Of a DNA stretch of 64,000 nucleotides, positions 18,649 through 29,619 are shown in pieces. Under the pieces are notes generated by a model. It worked only from the letters and a program-made list of their open reading frames with translations, searched no databases and was not told the origin of the DNA. The stretch spans positions 1 to 64,000 of the forward strand of contig NZ_CGBP01000014.1 of NCBI RefSeq assembly GCF_001053095.1. The letters are read 5' to 3'. This DNA is from Yersinia similis. GTDB lineage: Bacteria > Pseudomonadota > Gammaproteobacteria > Enterobacterales > Enterobacteriaceae. Each line of letters starts with the position of its first letter. Position 1 is the first letter of the stretch. Both the position numbers and the translations under genes were made by a program.

Positions 18649-18764
18649 ATTGATCTCATCCCGTACACCTCCACCATTGATCTTCACGAATCAGATCAAC
18701 TATGTAATGATGCGCTTCAAATATATCATCCTGTCTGTCATTTTATTTCCCTTGAGGTGTCCGC

Positions 18765-19643
18765 GTGAAAACTGGTGCTCCCCGTTTTAAGCCAGGTAAA
18801 ATTCTTGATGCCTTGGGTGCGATGCAAAATAGCCTGACTCGCTCTGCTCAGCGTATTGCTGCGTATATTTTGGCGCAACCGACCCAGGTTACCCAATTGT
18901 CTATTGCTGATCTCTCTGCACTCACGCAGGCCGGTGAAGCGACCATTATTCGTTTCTGTCGGACGCTGGGTTATAAAGGGTTTCAGGATTTTAAAATGGA
19001 TCTGGCCATTGAAGTGGCTACCCGCCATAACAGTGAAAACAGCCTGTTAGATGCCGATGTTCAAGAGGGTGACGATACGCTGGCGATCGGCAGAAAATTA
19101 CAATCTGCTATCAATAATGTCTTATCTGAAACACTTAATTTGCTTTCTATTGAGAGTGTTGAACAGGTGGTCAAATTGCTGCGCCCTGCGGATCGTATCT
19201 GTATTTTTGGTGTTGGCTCCTCGGGGATCACTGCGGAAGATGCCAAAGGTAAACTGATGCGTATCGGCCTGCGGGTTGATGCTGCGACAAATAATCACTT
19301 CATGTATATGCAAGCCTCTCTTATGAATCCTGGTGATGTTGCCATTGGTATCAGCCATTCGGGGACCTCAGCTGAAACTGTACAGGCCCTAAAATTGGCA
19401 AAAGAGGCAGGGGCGACGACGGTGGCGCTGACGCATAATATGGGGTCACGGATCACTGAGTTAGCCGATTATGTCCTGATCAATGGTAACCGGCAGGGGC
19501 AGTTGCAAGGGGATTCTATCGGCACAAAAATCGCACAACTGTTTGTGTTGGATCTGATTTACGCTTTATTGGTCAAAGCTGATCCAGCGCAGGCGGAGAG
19601 TATTAAACGTAAAACTACTCAAGCGGTTAGCCAGAATGGGTGA
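18765..19643 (+). CDS. RpiR-family regulator of the nan genes
   Basis: 292 residues from a GTG start, preceded by GAGG. An N-terminal RpiR helix-turn-helix domain spans ~1-80 (LSIADLSALTQAGEATIIRF, then CRTLGYKGFQDFKMDLAIEV). The C-terminal SIS sugar-phosphate-binding domain spans ~125-265 (DRICIFGVGSSGITAEDAKG, GISHSGTSAETVQALKLAKE). SIS-domain regulators sense phosphosugars; here ManNAc-6-P or GlcNAc-6-P would fit. Its place inside the nan cluster, the absence of a GntR-type NanR, and the shared operators make it the probable nan repressor. In function it resembles the RpiR-type sialic acid regulators of Haemophilus and Vibrio. Target and ligand are inferred. Confidence 0.85.
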   Translation: MKTGAPRFKPGKILDALGAMQNSLTRSAQRIAAYILAQPTQVTQLSIADLSALTQAGEATIIRFCRTLGYKGFQDFKMDLAIEVATRHNSENSLLDADVQEGDDTLAIGRKLQSAINNVLSETLNLLSIESVEQVVKLLRPADRICIFGVGSSGITAEDAKGKLMRIGLRVDAATNNHFMYMQASLMNPGDVAIGISHSGTSAETVQALKLAKEAGATTVALTHNMGSRITELADYVLINGNRQGQLQGDSIGTKIAQLFVLDLIYALLVKADPAQAESIKRKTTQAVSQNG

Positions 19644-19650
19644 CCGGTAA

Positions 19651-19852
19651 TATACCCGGCAGATTTGAAGCTGCATGTACGTTAACGGCCTTCGTTACTC
19701 CGCCCGCCCATGGGCCTCGCCTCTTCGAGGCCGCTGCAAGCCGCGTTAAAATCTGCTCCCGGCAGATTTGTCACCCCAGCCACTGACTTGTGTAAGTTCC
19801 TGGGGACTTACTCACTTGCCGCCTTCCTACAGCTCGAATTATTTAGGATATA
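19651..19852 (+). repeat. MITE-like element with nested ERIC-like block, copy A
   Basis: The ends TATACCCGGCAGATTTGAAG and its partner ending TCGAATTATTTAGGATATA are imperfect inverted repeats, shared with 34148-34256 and 37666-37743. Unlike those copies, its core holds a further inverted pair (GGCAGATTT) and an ERIC-like segment at 19771-19814. Confidence 0.7.
19771..19814 (-). repeat. ERIC-like inverted repeat
   Basis: TCACCCCAGCCACTGACTT followed by TGTAAGTTCCTGGGGACTTA closely matches the conserved ERIC core (CCCCAG...CTGGGG) in reverse orientation. Confidence 0.7.
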
Positions 19853-20017
19853 GACTTTCTGCTGTGCTTTGTTTATTTGCTGTAGTGATATCCTGTCAGC
19901 GGTAGTAAACGCCTTGTAATCCCATTGCTTCTCTTTCTCTTATCAGCATTTCGCTGTCTTTGTCACGTTTTAGACATATTGCTATTGAAATGATGGGTTG
20001 ATCTTATATACTCAAAT

Positions 20018-20054
20018 GGAGTTTAACTCCTTTATTGAAAATAATTTGGAGTTA
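20018..20054 (+). promoter_or_regulatory. Bipartite nan operator upstream of nanT
   Basis: GGAGTTTAACTCC at 20018-20030, then 17 bases, then GGAGTTA at 20048-20054, the same architecture as before nanK and nanE. It lies ~150 bases before the nanT ATG, so nanT has its own regulated promoter and a long leader. Confidence 0.7.
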
Positions 20055-20115
20055 AAGGCGCGTAAATACCAACATGGCAATAAACATCGATTAGCAATCA
20101 ATAAAGTGATTATAA

Positions 20116-21735
<1,620 letters not shown>

Positions 21736-21801
21736 CGTTTTTTCATCCAGAATTTACTTTTCATCCATCATTTATTTTTCATCCATAAACTGTTTTTATT
21801 G

Positions 21802-21829
21802 CCCGGTGCGCGACGACCGGGTTTTTTTA
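21802..21829 (+). terminator. nanT terminator
   Basis: CCCGGT (21802) and ACCGGG (21816) pair around a short loop and are followed by seven T. It lies 67 bases after the nanT stop. Confidence 0.88.
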
Positions 21830-22076
21830 TTTGTTTATTTGTTTATTTTTTATTGTCGATAACCCCAGCTAAATAGCGCAGAGGGCAATTAACCGGAGTG
21901 GCTGGTGAGCTGCGGGGTTGCTGGCTTAGAGCATTTCATGCTTGAACATCACCAAATGGTATATAAAAGCGTTATAGGTATGCGCCTAGTTATAAATACA
22001 CTGAACATAATTTAAAGGCACACCGTTCATAATGAATGACATGCCTATTGGTTGAACTCAGTGGACAAGGTGCAGA
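21830..22076 (+). promoter_or_regulatory. cysP promoter region
   Basis: About 245 bases ahead of the sulfate uptake operon. In enterobacteria this promoter is activated by CysB, whose degenerate site I cannot place reliably. The segment GTTATAGGTATGCGCCTAGTTATAAATACAC near 21970-22000 is promoter-like. Confidence 0.4.
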
Positions 22077-23114
22077 ATGAAACAGAACTCGGTCAAAAAA
22101 AATGCGCGTAACGGATTGACTCGCATTGCATTATTTAGTGCGCTGATACTCAGTAGTGCCGCTGCCTCGGCCACTGAGTTGCTCAACAGCTCTTATGATG
22201 TTTCCCGTGAATTATTCACGGCGCTCAATCCGGGTTTTCAGGCACAGTGGGAACAGCAGAACCCCGGTGACAAACTGACTATCAAACAATCTCATGCGGG
22301 TTCTTCCAAGCAGGCATTGGCTATCTTACAAGGTCTGAAAGCCGATGTGGTCACCTACAACCAGATTACGGATGTGCAAATTCTTCATGACCGTGGCAAT
22401 TTGATTTCTGCGGATTGGCAAGCCCGTCTGCCGAATAACAGCTCACCGTTCTACTCCACCATGGCGTTCCTGGTCCGCAAAGGTAATCCAAAAAATATCC
22501 ATAATTGGGATGATTTGGTACGCGAAGACGTCAAGCTGGTTTTCCCTAATCCCAAAACCTCCGGTAATGGCCGCTATACCTATCTGGCCGCCTGGGGCGC
22601 GACCCAACTGGCCGATGGCGGCGATGAGGCGAAAACCCGCGACTGGATGAAACGCTTTTTGAACAATGTTGAAGTGTTTGATACCGGTGGCCGCGGTGCA
22701 ACCACGACGTTCGTTGAGCGTGGCTTGGGTGATGTACTGATCAGTTTCGAATCGGAAGTCAACAATATCCGCAAAGAGTACGGCAGTGATAAATACGAAG
22801 TTATTGTCCCGCCAGTGGATATTTTGGCTGAGTTCCCGGTTGCCTGGGTGGATAAAAATGTAGAAAAGAATGGCACTGAAAAAGCCGCCAAAGCCTATCT
22901 TAATTATCTCTATAGCCCATCAGCACAGCAGGTGATCACCAGTTTCAATTACCGTGTTTACGATAAAGCGGCGATGGAGGCGGCAAAGTCTCAATTCCCT
23001 GACACCAAATTATTCCGAGTTGAAGATCAATTCGGTAGCTGGCCACAGGTGATGAGTACCCATTTTACTACCGGCGGCGTACTGGATAAATTGTTAGCAG
23101 AAGGGCACCAGTAA
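22077..23114 (+). CDS. cysP: Thiosulfate-binding periplasmic protein CysP
   Basis: Periplasmic binding subunit of the sulfate/thiosulfate ABC importer. 345 residues with a cleavable signal (about 1-32, hydrophobic [15 protein letters not shown]). The mature start [15 protein letters not shown] and the blocks [36 protein letters not shown] and [20 protein letters not shown] match E. coli CysP. First gene of cysPTWA; its TAA overlaps the cysT ATG by one base. Likely CysB-controlled and induced by sulfur limitation. Confidence 0.96.
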   Translation: MKQNSVKKNARNGLTRIALFSALILSSAAASATELLNSSYDVSRELFTALNPGFQAQWEQQNPGDKLTIKQSHAGSSKQALAILQGLKADVVTYNQITDVQILHDRGNLISADWQARLPNNSSPFYSTMAFLVRKGNPKNIHNWDDLVREDVKLVFPNPKTSGNGRYTYLAAWGATQLADGGDEAKTRDWMKRFLNNVEVFDTGGRGATTTFVERGLGDVLISFESEVNNIRKEYGSDKYEVIVPPVDILAEFPVAWVDKNVEKNGTEKAAKAYLNYLYSPSAQQVITSFNYRVYDKAAMEAAKSQFPDTKLFRVEDQFGSWPQVMSTHFTTGGVLDKLLAEGHQ

Positions 23115-23947
23115 TGTTGTCGGCATCCAGTAAACGGGTTTTACCCGGATTTACCCTCAGTCTTGGGAGTAGCCTGCTTTACACCTGTTTGATTTTGCTA
23201 TTACCGCTTAGCGCGTTAGTGATGCAAGTTGCGCAGATGAGTTGGGCGCAGTACTGGGAGGTGATCACCAACCCTCAAGTGGTTGCCGCGTATAAAGTGA
23301 CTTTATTGGCCGCCGGTGTAGCCAGTGTGTTCAATGCGGTGTTTGGGATGTTGATGGCTTGGATTCTGACCCGCTATCAATTCCCCGGCCGCAGCATTCT
23401 GGATGGGCTAATGGATTTACCCTTCGCGTTACCAACCGCAGTGGCTGGCCTGACGCTGGCAACACTGTTCTCCACCACGGGTTGGTACGGTGCTTGGTTA
23501 AATGAGTTCGGTATCAAAGTCTCCTTTACTTGGTTGGGAATTGCTGTCGCCATGGCTTTCACCAGCATTCCGTTCGTGGTCCGCACGGTACAACCGGTAT
23601 TGGAAGAGTTGGGGCCAGAGTACGAAGAAGCCGCAGAAACGCTGGGAGCGAGCCGCTGGCAGAGCTTCCGTCTGGTGGTGATGCCGGAATTGGCACCCGC
23701 GCTATTGGCCGGGACCGCATTATCCTTTACCCGCAGCTTGGGGGAGTTTGGCGCGGTTATTTTTATTGCCGGTAACATTGCCTGGAAAACGGAAGTGACC
23801 TCGCTGATGATTTTTATCCGTTTGCAGGAATTTGATTACCCAGCAGCCAGCGCTATTGCCTCGGTGATTCTGGCAGTCTCCCTGGCGTTGTTGTTTAGCA
23901 TTAACACGTTACAAAGCCGCTTTGGCCGGCGGATAGGTGGGCACTAA
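23114..23947 (+). CDS. cysT: Sulfate/thiosulfate ABC permease CysT (CysU)
   Basis: 277-residue inner-membrane permease with about six helices. The EAA loop that docks on CysA is EEAAETLGASRWQSFRLVVM near residue 175. The core segment GRSILDGLMDLPFALPTAVA matches the sulfate permease family. It overlaps cysP upstream by one base and abuts cysW (stop TAATG), so the operon is translationally coupled. Confidence 0.95.
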   Translation: MLSASSKRVLPGFTLSLGSSLLYTCLILLLPLSALVMQVAQMSWAQYWEVITNPQVVAAYKVTLLAAGVASVFNAVFGMLMAWILTRYQFPGRSILDGLMDLPFALPTAVAGLTLATLFSTTGWYGAWLNEFGIKVSFTWLGIAVAMAFTSIPFVVRTVQPVLEELGPEYEEAAETLGASRWQSFRLVVMPELAPALLAGTALSFTRSLGEFGAVIFIAGNIAWKTEVTSLMIFIRLQEFDYPAASAIASVILAVSLALLFSINTLQSRFGRRIGGH

Positions 23948-24822
23948 TGGTGGATATCTCTGAATTTAACGGTGTAGCCCGCCCACCGATCAATTGGGGC
24001 AAATGGACGCTGATTGCCATTGGCGCAGTGTTCTCGTTTTTGCTGCTGGTGATCCCGATGGTGTGGATCTTTATCACCGCTTTTTCTAAAGGTATTGCGG
24101 TAGTCGGGCAGAATTTATTAAACCCAGATATGTTGCACGCCATTTGGTTGACCGTACTGGTGGCATTGATAACTGTGCCGGTGAATCTGGTTTTTGGGGT
24201 GGTACTGGCCTGGTTGGTGACACGCTTTGTCTTCCCTGGCCGCCAACTGTTGATGACGTTAATCGATATCCCGTTTGCGGTTTCGCCCGTCGTGGCGGGT
24301 TTGATGTATTTGTTGTTCTACGGTTCAAATGGGGTGGTCGGTGGCTGGCTTGATGCTCACGATATCCAGTTGATGTTCTCCTGGCCCGGTATGGTATTAG
24401 TCACCATTTTCGTCACCTGTCCTTTTGTGGTGCGTGAACTGGTACCGGTGATGATGAGCCAAGGTAGTCAGGAAGATGAGGCTGCCGTATTACTCGGCGC
24501 TTCAGGTTGGCAGATGTTCCGCCGGGTCACCTTACCTAATATTCGCTGGGCGTTGTTGTATGGCGTGGTGTTAACCAATGCCCGCGCGATTGGTGAATTT
24601 GGTGCGGTATCGGTGGTATCCGGTTCTATCCGTGGCGAGACGTATACCTTGCCGCTGCAAGTTGAATTGCTGCATCAGGATTACAACACCGCCGGGGCAT
24701 TTACTGCCGCTGCGTTACTGACTCTGATGGCAATAGTGACCCTTTTTCTGAAGAGCGGCCTGCAATGGCGCTTGGCGCGTCAGGTTGTCCGTCTCGAACA
24801 GGAGCAAAAGCATGAGCATTGA
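23947..24822 (+). CDS. cysW: Sulfate/thiosulfate ABC permease CysW
   Basis: 291-residue second permease of the heterodimeric channel. About six helices; EAA loop [20 protein letters not shown] near 180. Its start overlaps the cysT stop, and its last 11 bases overlap the cysA start. The C-terminal cytoplasmic tail is charged ([10 protein letters not shown]). Confidence 0.95.
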   Translation: MVDISEFNGVARPPINWGKWTLIAIGAVFSFLLLVIPMVWIFITAFSKGIAVVGQNLLNPDMLHAIWLTVLVALITVPVNLVFGVVLAWLVTRFVFPGRQLLMTLIDIPFAVSPVVAGLMYLLFYGSNGVVGGWLDAHDIQLMFSWPGMVLVTIFVTCPFVVRELVPVMMSQGSQEDEAAVLLGASGWQMFRRVTLPNIRWALLYGVVLTNARAIGEFGAVSVVSGSIRGETYTLPLQVELLHQDYNTAGAFTAAALLTLMAIVTLFLKSGLQWRLARQVVRLEQEQKHEH

Positions 24823-25903
24823 AATTAATAATATCAGTAAGTATTTTGGCCGGACCAAGGTACTGAATGACATTACGCTTGATATTCCTTCAGGCCAAAT
24901 GGTGGCTTTGCTCGGCCCTTCTGGTTCGGGTAAAACCACCTTATTGCGGATTATTGCCGGGCTGGAAAACCAAAATGCCGGGCGCTTGAGTTTCCATGGC
25001 ACGGATGTCAGCCAGTTACATGCCCGTGATCGTCGGGTCGGTTTTGTTTTCCAACACTATGCGTTATTCCGCCACATGACGGTATTCGACAATATCGCCT
25101 TTGGTTTGACGGTGTTGCCGCGCCGTGAACGCCCGAATGTGGCGGCCATTAAGCAGAAAGTGGGGCAATTACTGGAGATGGTGCAATTAGGGCATCTGGC
25201 CGAGCGTTTTCCATCACAGTTGTCAGGTGGTCAAAAACAACGGGTTGCTTTAGCGCGTGCATTGGCGGTCGAACCACAGATTTTGTTACTGGATGAGCCT
25301 TTTGGCGCGCTGGATGCACAGGTGCGTAAAGAGCTGCGCCGTTGGTTACGTCAGTTGCATGAAGAACTGAAATTCACCAGTGTCTTTGTCACCCACGATC
25401 AGGAAGAAGCGATGGAGGTCGCAGATCGGGTGGTGGTGATGAGTCAGGGCAATATTGAGCAGGTGGGGACACCGGATGAAGTCTGGCGTGAACCGGCAAC
25501 CCGTTTTGTTTTGGAGTTTCTGGGTGAAGTTAACCGCCTGAGCGGGGAGATCCGCGGTTCGCAGCTGTTTATTGGCGCACATCACTGGCCGCTGGATCTT
25601 GCACCGATGCATCAGGGCAGTGTCGATCTGTTTCTGCGCCCTTGGGAGATGGAAGTGAGTACGCAAGCAAGTGATCGCTGCCCACTGCCGGTTCAGGTGC
25701 TTGAAGTTAGCCCCCGTGGTCACTTCTGGCAATTAACCGTGCAACCAATTGGCTGGCATCAGGACCCGATCAGTGTGGTGCTCCCAGAGGGGGACATTGA
25801 CGCCCCGGTACGCGGCAACCGTTATTATGTTGGCGGGTTAAATGCACGCTTATATTCTGGAAATCAATTATTGCAACCCATTGCTTTAGCCCAAAGCGCC
25901 TGA
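24812..25903 (+). CDS. cysA: Sulfate/thiosulfate ABC ATPase CysA
   Basis: 363-residue ATPase started at the ATG at 24812 ([20 protein letters not shown]); a longer in-frame start at 24785 is not conserved. Walker [10 protein letters not shown] near residue 35, Q-loop [10 protein letters not shown], signature LSGGQKQR near 135, Walker [13 protein letters not shown] and switch His in [17 protein letters not shown]-terminal TOBE-like regulatory domain begins near 240. Couples ATP hydrolysis to CysT/CysW transport. The GGAGCAAAAGC just upstream supplies the ribosome site inside cysW. Confidence 0.96.
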   Translation: MSIEINNISKYFGRTKVLNDITLDIPSGQMVALLGPSGSGKTTLLRIIAGLENQNAGRLSFHGTDVSQLHARDRRVGFVFQHYALFRHMTVFDNIAFGLTVLPRRERPNVAAIKQKVGQLLEMVQLGHLAERFPSQLSGGQKQRVALARALAVEPQILLLDEPFGALDAQVRKELRRWLRQLHEELKFTSVFVTHDQEEAMEVADRVVVMSQGNIEQVGTPDEVWREPATRFVLEFLGEVNRLSGEIRGSQLFIGAHHWPLDLAPMHQGSVDLFLRPWEMEVSTQASDRCPLPVQVLEVSPRGHFWQLTVQPIGWHQDPISVVLPEGDIDAPVRGNRYYVGGLNARLYSGNQLLQPIALAQSA

Positions 25904-25944
25904 TAAGTTTTTCCTCTTTTTGCAAATAAAGAACCCTATCCAAA

Positions 25945-26056
25945 GTCATTGTTGTTGCAGCAAGGCCGCTAACGAGCAAATCCCGATGAACTGACTGGCG
26001 TCCGTCATTCGGGTTTGTGAGAGCGGCGAACACCGCTGCAACGTCAAGGACCAAGG
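25945..26056 (-). repeat. Diverged inverted copy of the 140-bp repeat family
   Basis: Read on the minus strand it contains the same landmarks as 1-140 in order: CACCGCTG-type ends, CCCGAATGACGGACG, CATCGGGAT, TGCTGCAACAACAATGACTTTG. It sits between cysA and cysM, within what would otherwise be one operon. Confidence 0.65.
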
Positions 26057-26069
26057 GTATTTAAAGGTA

Positions 26070-26954
26070 ATGAATGTGACAACCCTGGAACACTGCATCG
26101 GCCATACACCATTGGTGAAACTACAACGCTTAAGCCAAGGGCTGAGTGCGGAGATTTGGGTCAAACTGGAAGGTAACAATCCGGCCGGTTCGGTTAAAGA
26201 TAGAGCCGCATTGGCGATGATCCAGCAGGCAGAGTTGCGTGGTGATATTGCCCCCGGTGACGTCCTGATTGAAGCGACCAGTGGTAATACCGGGATTGCC
26301 TTAGCGATGATTGCCGCCATGAAAGGTTATCACTTGAAGTTACTGATGCCAGAAAACATGAGTCAGGAGCGTCAGGCGGCGATGCGAGCTTACGGCGCGG
26401 AACTGATTCTGGTTAGCCGTGAACAGGGCATGGAAGGGGCGCGTGATCTGGCGTTAACCATGCAGGAGAACGGCGAAGGTAACGTGCTGGATCAATTTAA
26501 TAATACGGATAATCCCTATGCGCATTTTACGGGGACTGGGCCGGAAATCTGGCAGCAAACGGCGGGTAAAGTGAGCCACTTTGTCTCCAGTATGGGGACC
26601 ACCGGCACGATCACCGGTGTCAGCCAGTATCTAAAAAGCCAAAATCCGCAGGTGAAAGTTATCGGCCTGCAACCGGCAGAAGGCAGCAGTATTCCGGGGA
26701 TCCGCCGATGGGCAGCGGAATATACACCGGGTATTTTCCGCCCCGAGCTGGTGGATCAGGTGTTGGATATCACGCAGAGTGTTGCAGAGCAAACCATGCG
26801 GCGGTTGGCGAAAGAAGAGGGGATATTCTGTGGCGTCAGTTCTGGTGGTGCGGTGGCTGGGGCGCTGCGTATCGCGGCAGATAACCCTGATGCGGTGATT
26901 GTGGCGATTATCTGTGACCGTGGTGACCGATATTTATCGACTGGGGTTTTTTAA
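26070..26954 (+). CDS. cysM: Cysteine synthase B (O-acetylserine sulfhydrylase) CysM
   Basis: PLP enzyme making cysteine from O-acetylserine; CysM can also use thiosulfate to give S-sulfocysteine, fitting its place after the thiosulfate importer. 294 residues. The PLP Lys is in GNNPAGSVKDRAALAM (K43), the substrate loop is EATSGNTGIALAMIAAMKGY, and the phosphate-binding loop is SSMGTTGTITGVS. It ends at RYLSTGVF, slightly shorter than E. coli CysM. Separated from cysA by a repeat, so it may have acquired its own promoter. Confidence 0.95.
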   Translation: MNVTTLEHCIGHTPLVKLQRLSQGLSAEIWVKLEGNNPAGSVKDRAALAMIQQAELRGDIAPGDVLIEATSGNTGIALAMIAAMKGYHLKLLMPENMSQERQAAMRAYGAELILVSREQGMEGARDLALTMQENGEGNVLDQFNNTDNPYAHFTGTGPEIWQQTAGKVSHFVSSMGTTGTITGVSQYLKSQNPQVKVIGLQPAEGSSIPGIRRWAAEYTPGIFRPELVDQVLDITQSVAEQTMRRLAKEEGIFCGVSSGGAVAGALRIAADNPDAVIVAIICDRGDRYLSTGVF

Positions 26955-27126
26955 GTAAGGGGGCCTCCGCTAGCTAGCGTACTGAGCCTGCAACTGGAAT
27001 GGTGAAGTGTTATGCCATTCCAATCCGCACGGCAACAGAGCCTTGTGCAACGAGTCGCATCATGTTACTCACACATAATTTCATCCACATATGACTTGAT
27101 CCATGCATGAACTTATCCCGCTGGTT
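26955..27126. other. cysM / response regulator convergent gap
   Basis: About 170 bases between convergent genes. An imperfect hairpin (CAACTGGAATGGTGAAGTG... CCATTCCA) near 26992-27022 could terminate cysM; no T tract is evident. Confidence 0.35.
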
Positions 27127-27834
27127 CTATTTTTCCAGGCTTTGCGCCGTGCCTTGATAACGGTAACCTGCACCGTGCACTGTGCGGATCAATACCGGAT
27201 GAACCGGATCCCGTTCAATGGTCTTGCGAAGCTTGGAAATATGCTGGTCGAGCGTACGGCTCTGTGGCAAATGGTCATATCCCCAAACCGCATCAAATAA
27301 CATATCTCTGGTGACTACCCGGCTCTTATGTTGATACAGATAGCGCAGGATATTAACCTCGCGCAGTGACAGCTCAAGGCGCGTCTCTCCACGAGTCGCA
27401 CACAACTCATTGGGAAACACCATCAGATCGCCAAACGGGAAGCCTGCGTCTTCGGCGGATTCAGGTATTTTTCGTAGACAACGGCGGACAATAGTCTTGA
27501 TTCGGGCGCGCATTTCATGGATACCGAAGGGCTTACTGATATAGTCGTCAGCACCCAACTCTAACCCGATCACCCGGTCAATCTCCTCATCCCTAGCGGA
27601 CAGAAAGATAATGGGGATTTGCCAGTCATGTTTGCGGATCTCCCTGCACACCTTATAGCCATCAAGCTCCGGCATCATGATATCAAGAATGATAAAATCC
27701 GGCTGCTGTTGGCGGTATAGCGCCAGTGCCTGCACACCATTTTCTGCTGCGATGGGGCGGTACCCCTCATGGGCCAATACTTCCATAAGGCCATTACGAA
27801 TATGGGCATTGTCTTCGGCAATTAATATTTTCAT
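27127..27834 (-). CDS. OmpR-family response regulator
   Basis: 235 residues. Receiver domain (1-120) with the acidic pocket ED at 7-8, phospho-acceptor Asp51 (DFIILDIMMPELDGYK), the Thr/Ser switch in IIFLSARDEE, and Lys in DDYISKPFG. A winged-helix DNA-binding domain occupies ~130-230 (LSLREVNILRYLYQHKSRVV, DQHISKLRKTIERDP, RTVHGAGYRY). Cytoplasmic transcription factor. Its ATG overlaps the sensor stop by four bases, so the pair is coupled. Targets are unknown; the nearby vWA gene is an obvious candidate. Confidence 0.9.
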   Translation of the reverse strand: MKILIAEDNAHIRNGLMEVLAHEGYRPIAAENGVQALALYRQQQPDFIILDIMMPELDGYKVCREIRKHDWQIPIIFLSARDEEIDRVIGLELGADDYISKPFGIHEMRARIKTIVRRCLRKIPESAEDAGFPFGDLMVFPNELCATRGETRLELSLREVNILRYLYQHKSRVVTRDMLFDAVWGYDHLPQSRTLDQHISKLRKTIERDPVHPVLIRTVHGAGYRYQGTAQSLEK

Positions 27835-29375
27835 GTGAACTGCTCCTTGTCTGTGGCCGCATCTTGCTTAATCGTCATAGGCAGTTTTAGGGTAAAACAG
27901 CTACCCGCCGGACTACTGGTGACGGAAATTTCGCCCTGCAAACTGGCGGCTAATTGGCTGGCGATGGTTAAACCAATACCGGTGCCGGAAACACCTTCTG
28001 TGATATGGCTCTTCACTCGATAAAAGGGCTGGAAGATCGCCTTTAACTCTTTTGCGGCGATGCCGCTGCCATAGTCCCGTACGTGGATCAACACCCGGTC
28101 ATCAACCTGTTCACCAATCAGCTTCACACGTTTTCCTTGTGGGGCGTATTTTTCGGCATTACTGAGAAAATTACTGATAATCTGCGTTAAGCGATCGACA
28201 TCGGTCGTGAGGTAAATATCGGTATTAATGATCAGCACCAGCTCCATATCTTTGGTGGAAAAAGCGGGAATGAAAGTGTGATAAATTTTGTTCAGCGATG
28301 GGCTCAGTGCCACCGTTTGTAGATCGAGTTTTGGCGTATTGGTAAAGCTGAGGATGTTCTGAATCAGGCGTGAGAGCCGCCGGCTTTCATTGAGGATCAC
28401 CTCCAGATAGCGCTGCTCTGCGGAGGGGAGAACGCCCTGCTCTGGTTGCAACTCCTGCAACATCTCTGCGTACAGGGTGATATTAGTCAGTGGCGTTTTT
28501 AGTTCGTGGGATACCTGACCGACGAAGCTCACTTGCTGTTGGGCAAGCCGTAACTGGCGGTTATATTCTCGATACAGGTATAGCATGACCAGCCCAACTG
28601 TCACCATCAGCAGTAATAACAGCAGCCCGCCCCATAAATAAAGGGGGGCGCCGTTCACCGCCTTGGCGTAATAGTCTATCTGCCAGGCACCCAGCGGATA
28701 AGGCAGGCGTTGGGAATTCAAGGGGGCCTGTTGGGTCAACAGCTCTTCATTGCCGCTTTGATAGAGCAAGCGCCCATCATCTAGCACTTGCAGTGTGTTC
28801 GGTGCAGAGTCAAATGTCATGGTGTTAATCACATCAGACAGCAATTTGACGTAGGGGATTTTAAAACCGATCAGTTGATTATCCCGCGCCTGCCAATATA
28901 TCAACAGTGGGTCGCTGAGTTCGCGACTGAGGTACCAGCCTGAGGTTGGCCGTGTCTGTTCGTCGGTATAGTGGTGGCTGTAGAGCAGACTCGGGTCTTG
29001 AATGATGGGGGTGATAGCCAGTATCCAGGCTTTCTCTTTCTCGGTCAGTGCTGCTTGAGTATTGGGGTACAAGAGCTGGTTTTTCTTCAATACGAATAGG
29101 GCGTCAATACTACTCTCTTGCGCGATCAGGGCGTTTAGCGACGCGTTATCTAACTGAATATAAGAAACAAGCGAACCCAGACGCACGGCATTCTGGTTTA
29201 GCAGGTCCAAAATAAATGTACTGACCTGTGTGGTATGACTCTGTGCCAGACGTTGGTTTTGATAATGACGCAGCAGTGTTTCATGGGTGAGGCTGCGATA
29301 GCCGAAGTAGGCGATAGCCGCGCAGATTAAGAACGTGATAGAGGTAAAAAGAAACAGGCTTTTTGACGGCTTCAT
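27831..29375 (-). CDS. Membrane sensor histidine kinase
   Basis: About 514 residues from the ATG at 29375 (MKPSKSLFLFT); an ATG four codons upstream has no better ribosome site. Helix 1 spans ~5-25, a large periplasmic domain ~26-245, and helix 2 ~248-268 (LYLWGGLLLLLLMVTVGLVM). Then the phospho-acceptor H-box FVGQVSHELKTPLTNITLYA near 290, N-box ISNFLSNAEKYAPQG, G1 RDYGSGIAAKEL and G2 GVSGTGIGLTIASQL. All kinase motifs are intact. The periplasmic domain has no recognisable sensor fold. Partner of the regulator at 27127. Confidence 0.9.
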   Translation of the reverse strand: MKPSKSLFLFTSITFLICAAIAYFGYRSLTHETLLRHYQNQRLAQSHTTQVSTFILDLLNQNAVRLGSLVSYIQLDNASLNALIAQESSIDALFVLKKNQLLYPNTQAALTEKEKAWILAITPIIQDPSLLYSHHYTDEQTRPTSGWYLSRELSDPLLIYWQARDNQLIGFKIPYVKLLSDVINTMTFDSAPNTLQVLDDGRLLYQSGNEELLTQQAPLNSQRLPYPLGAWQIDYYAKAVNGAPLYLWGGLLLLLLMVTVGLVMLYLYREYNRQLRLAQQQVSFVGQVSHELKTPLTNITLYAEMLQELQPEQGVLPSAEQRYLEVILNESRRLSRLIQNILSFTNTPKLDLQTVALSPSLNKIYHTFIPAFSTKDMELVLIINTDIYLTTDVDRLTQIISNFLSNAEKYAPQGKRVKLIGEQVDDRVLIHVRDYGSGIAAKELKAIFQPFYRVKSHITEGVSGTGIGLTIASQLAASLQGEISVTSSPAGSCFTLKLPMTIKQDAATDKEQFT

Positions 29376-29434
29376 GCCATATCCCATGTAAACGCTGAGC
29401 CAGCGTACTGACTCAGCATAAATGAACTTTTACT

Positions 29435-29599
29435 CAGACTGCTGACAAACCCCGATGACGTGATCTTGAACGGTGAGGATAGGCAGAGGAGTAAAGCGTC
29501 CGCGCCAAGGATGGCGCGGCTCGAGCCTACATGGATGTATTTACGGCGTCTTTACGATCTGCCTGTTCTCTCCGTCGCGGGCACTTTATCAATAACCTC
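29435..29599 (-). repeat. YPAL-like ~165-bp palindromic element, copy 2
   Basis: Reverse-oriented near-identical copy of 14932-15096, with the same CCGCGCCAAGGATGGCGCGG centre. It lies between the vWA gene and the sensor kinase, so a readthrough transcript from the vWA gene would carry a large hairpin. Confidence 0.8.
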
Positions 29600-29619
29600 T
29601 TTTATTTTTACTTTTATTT

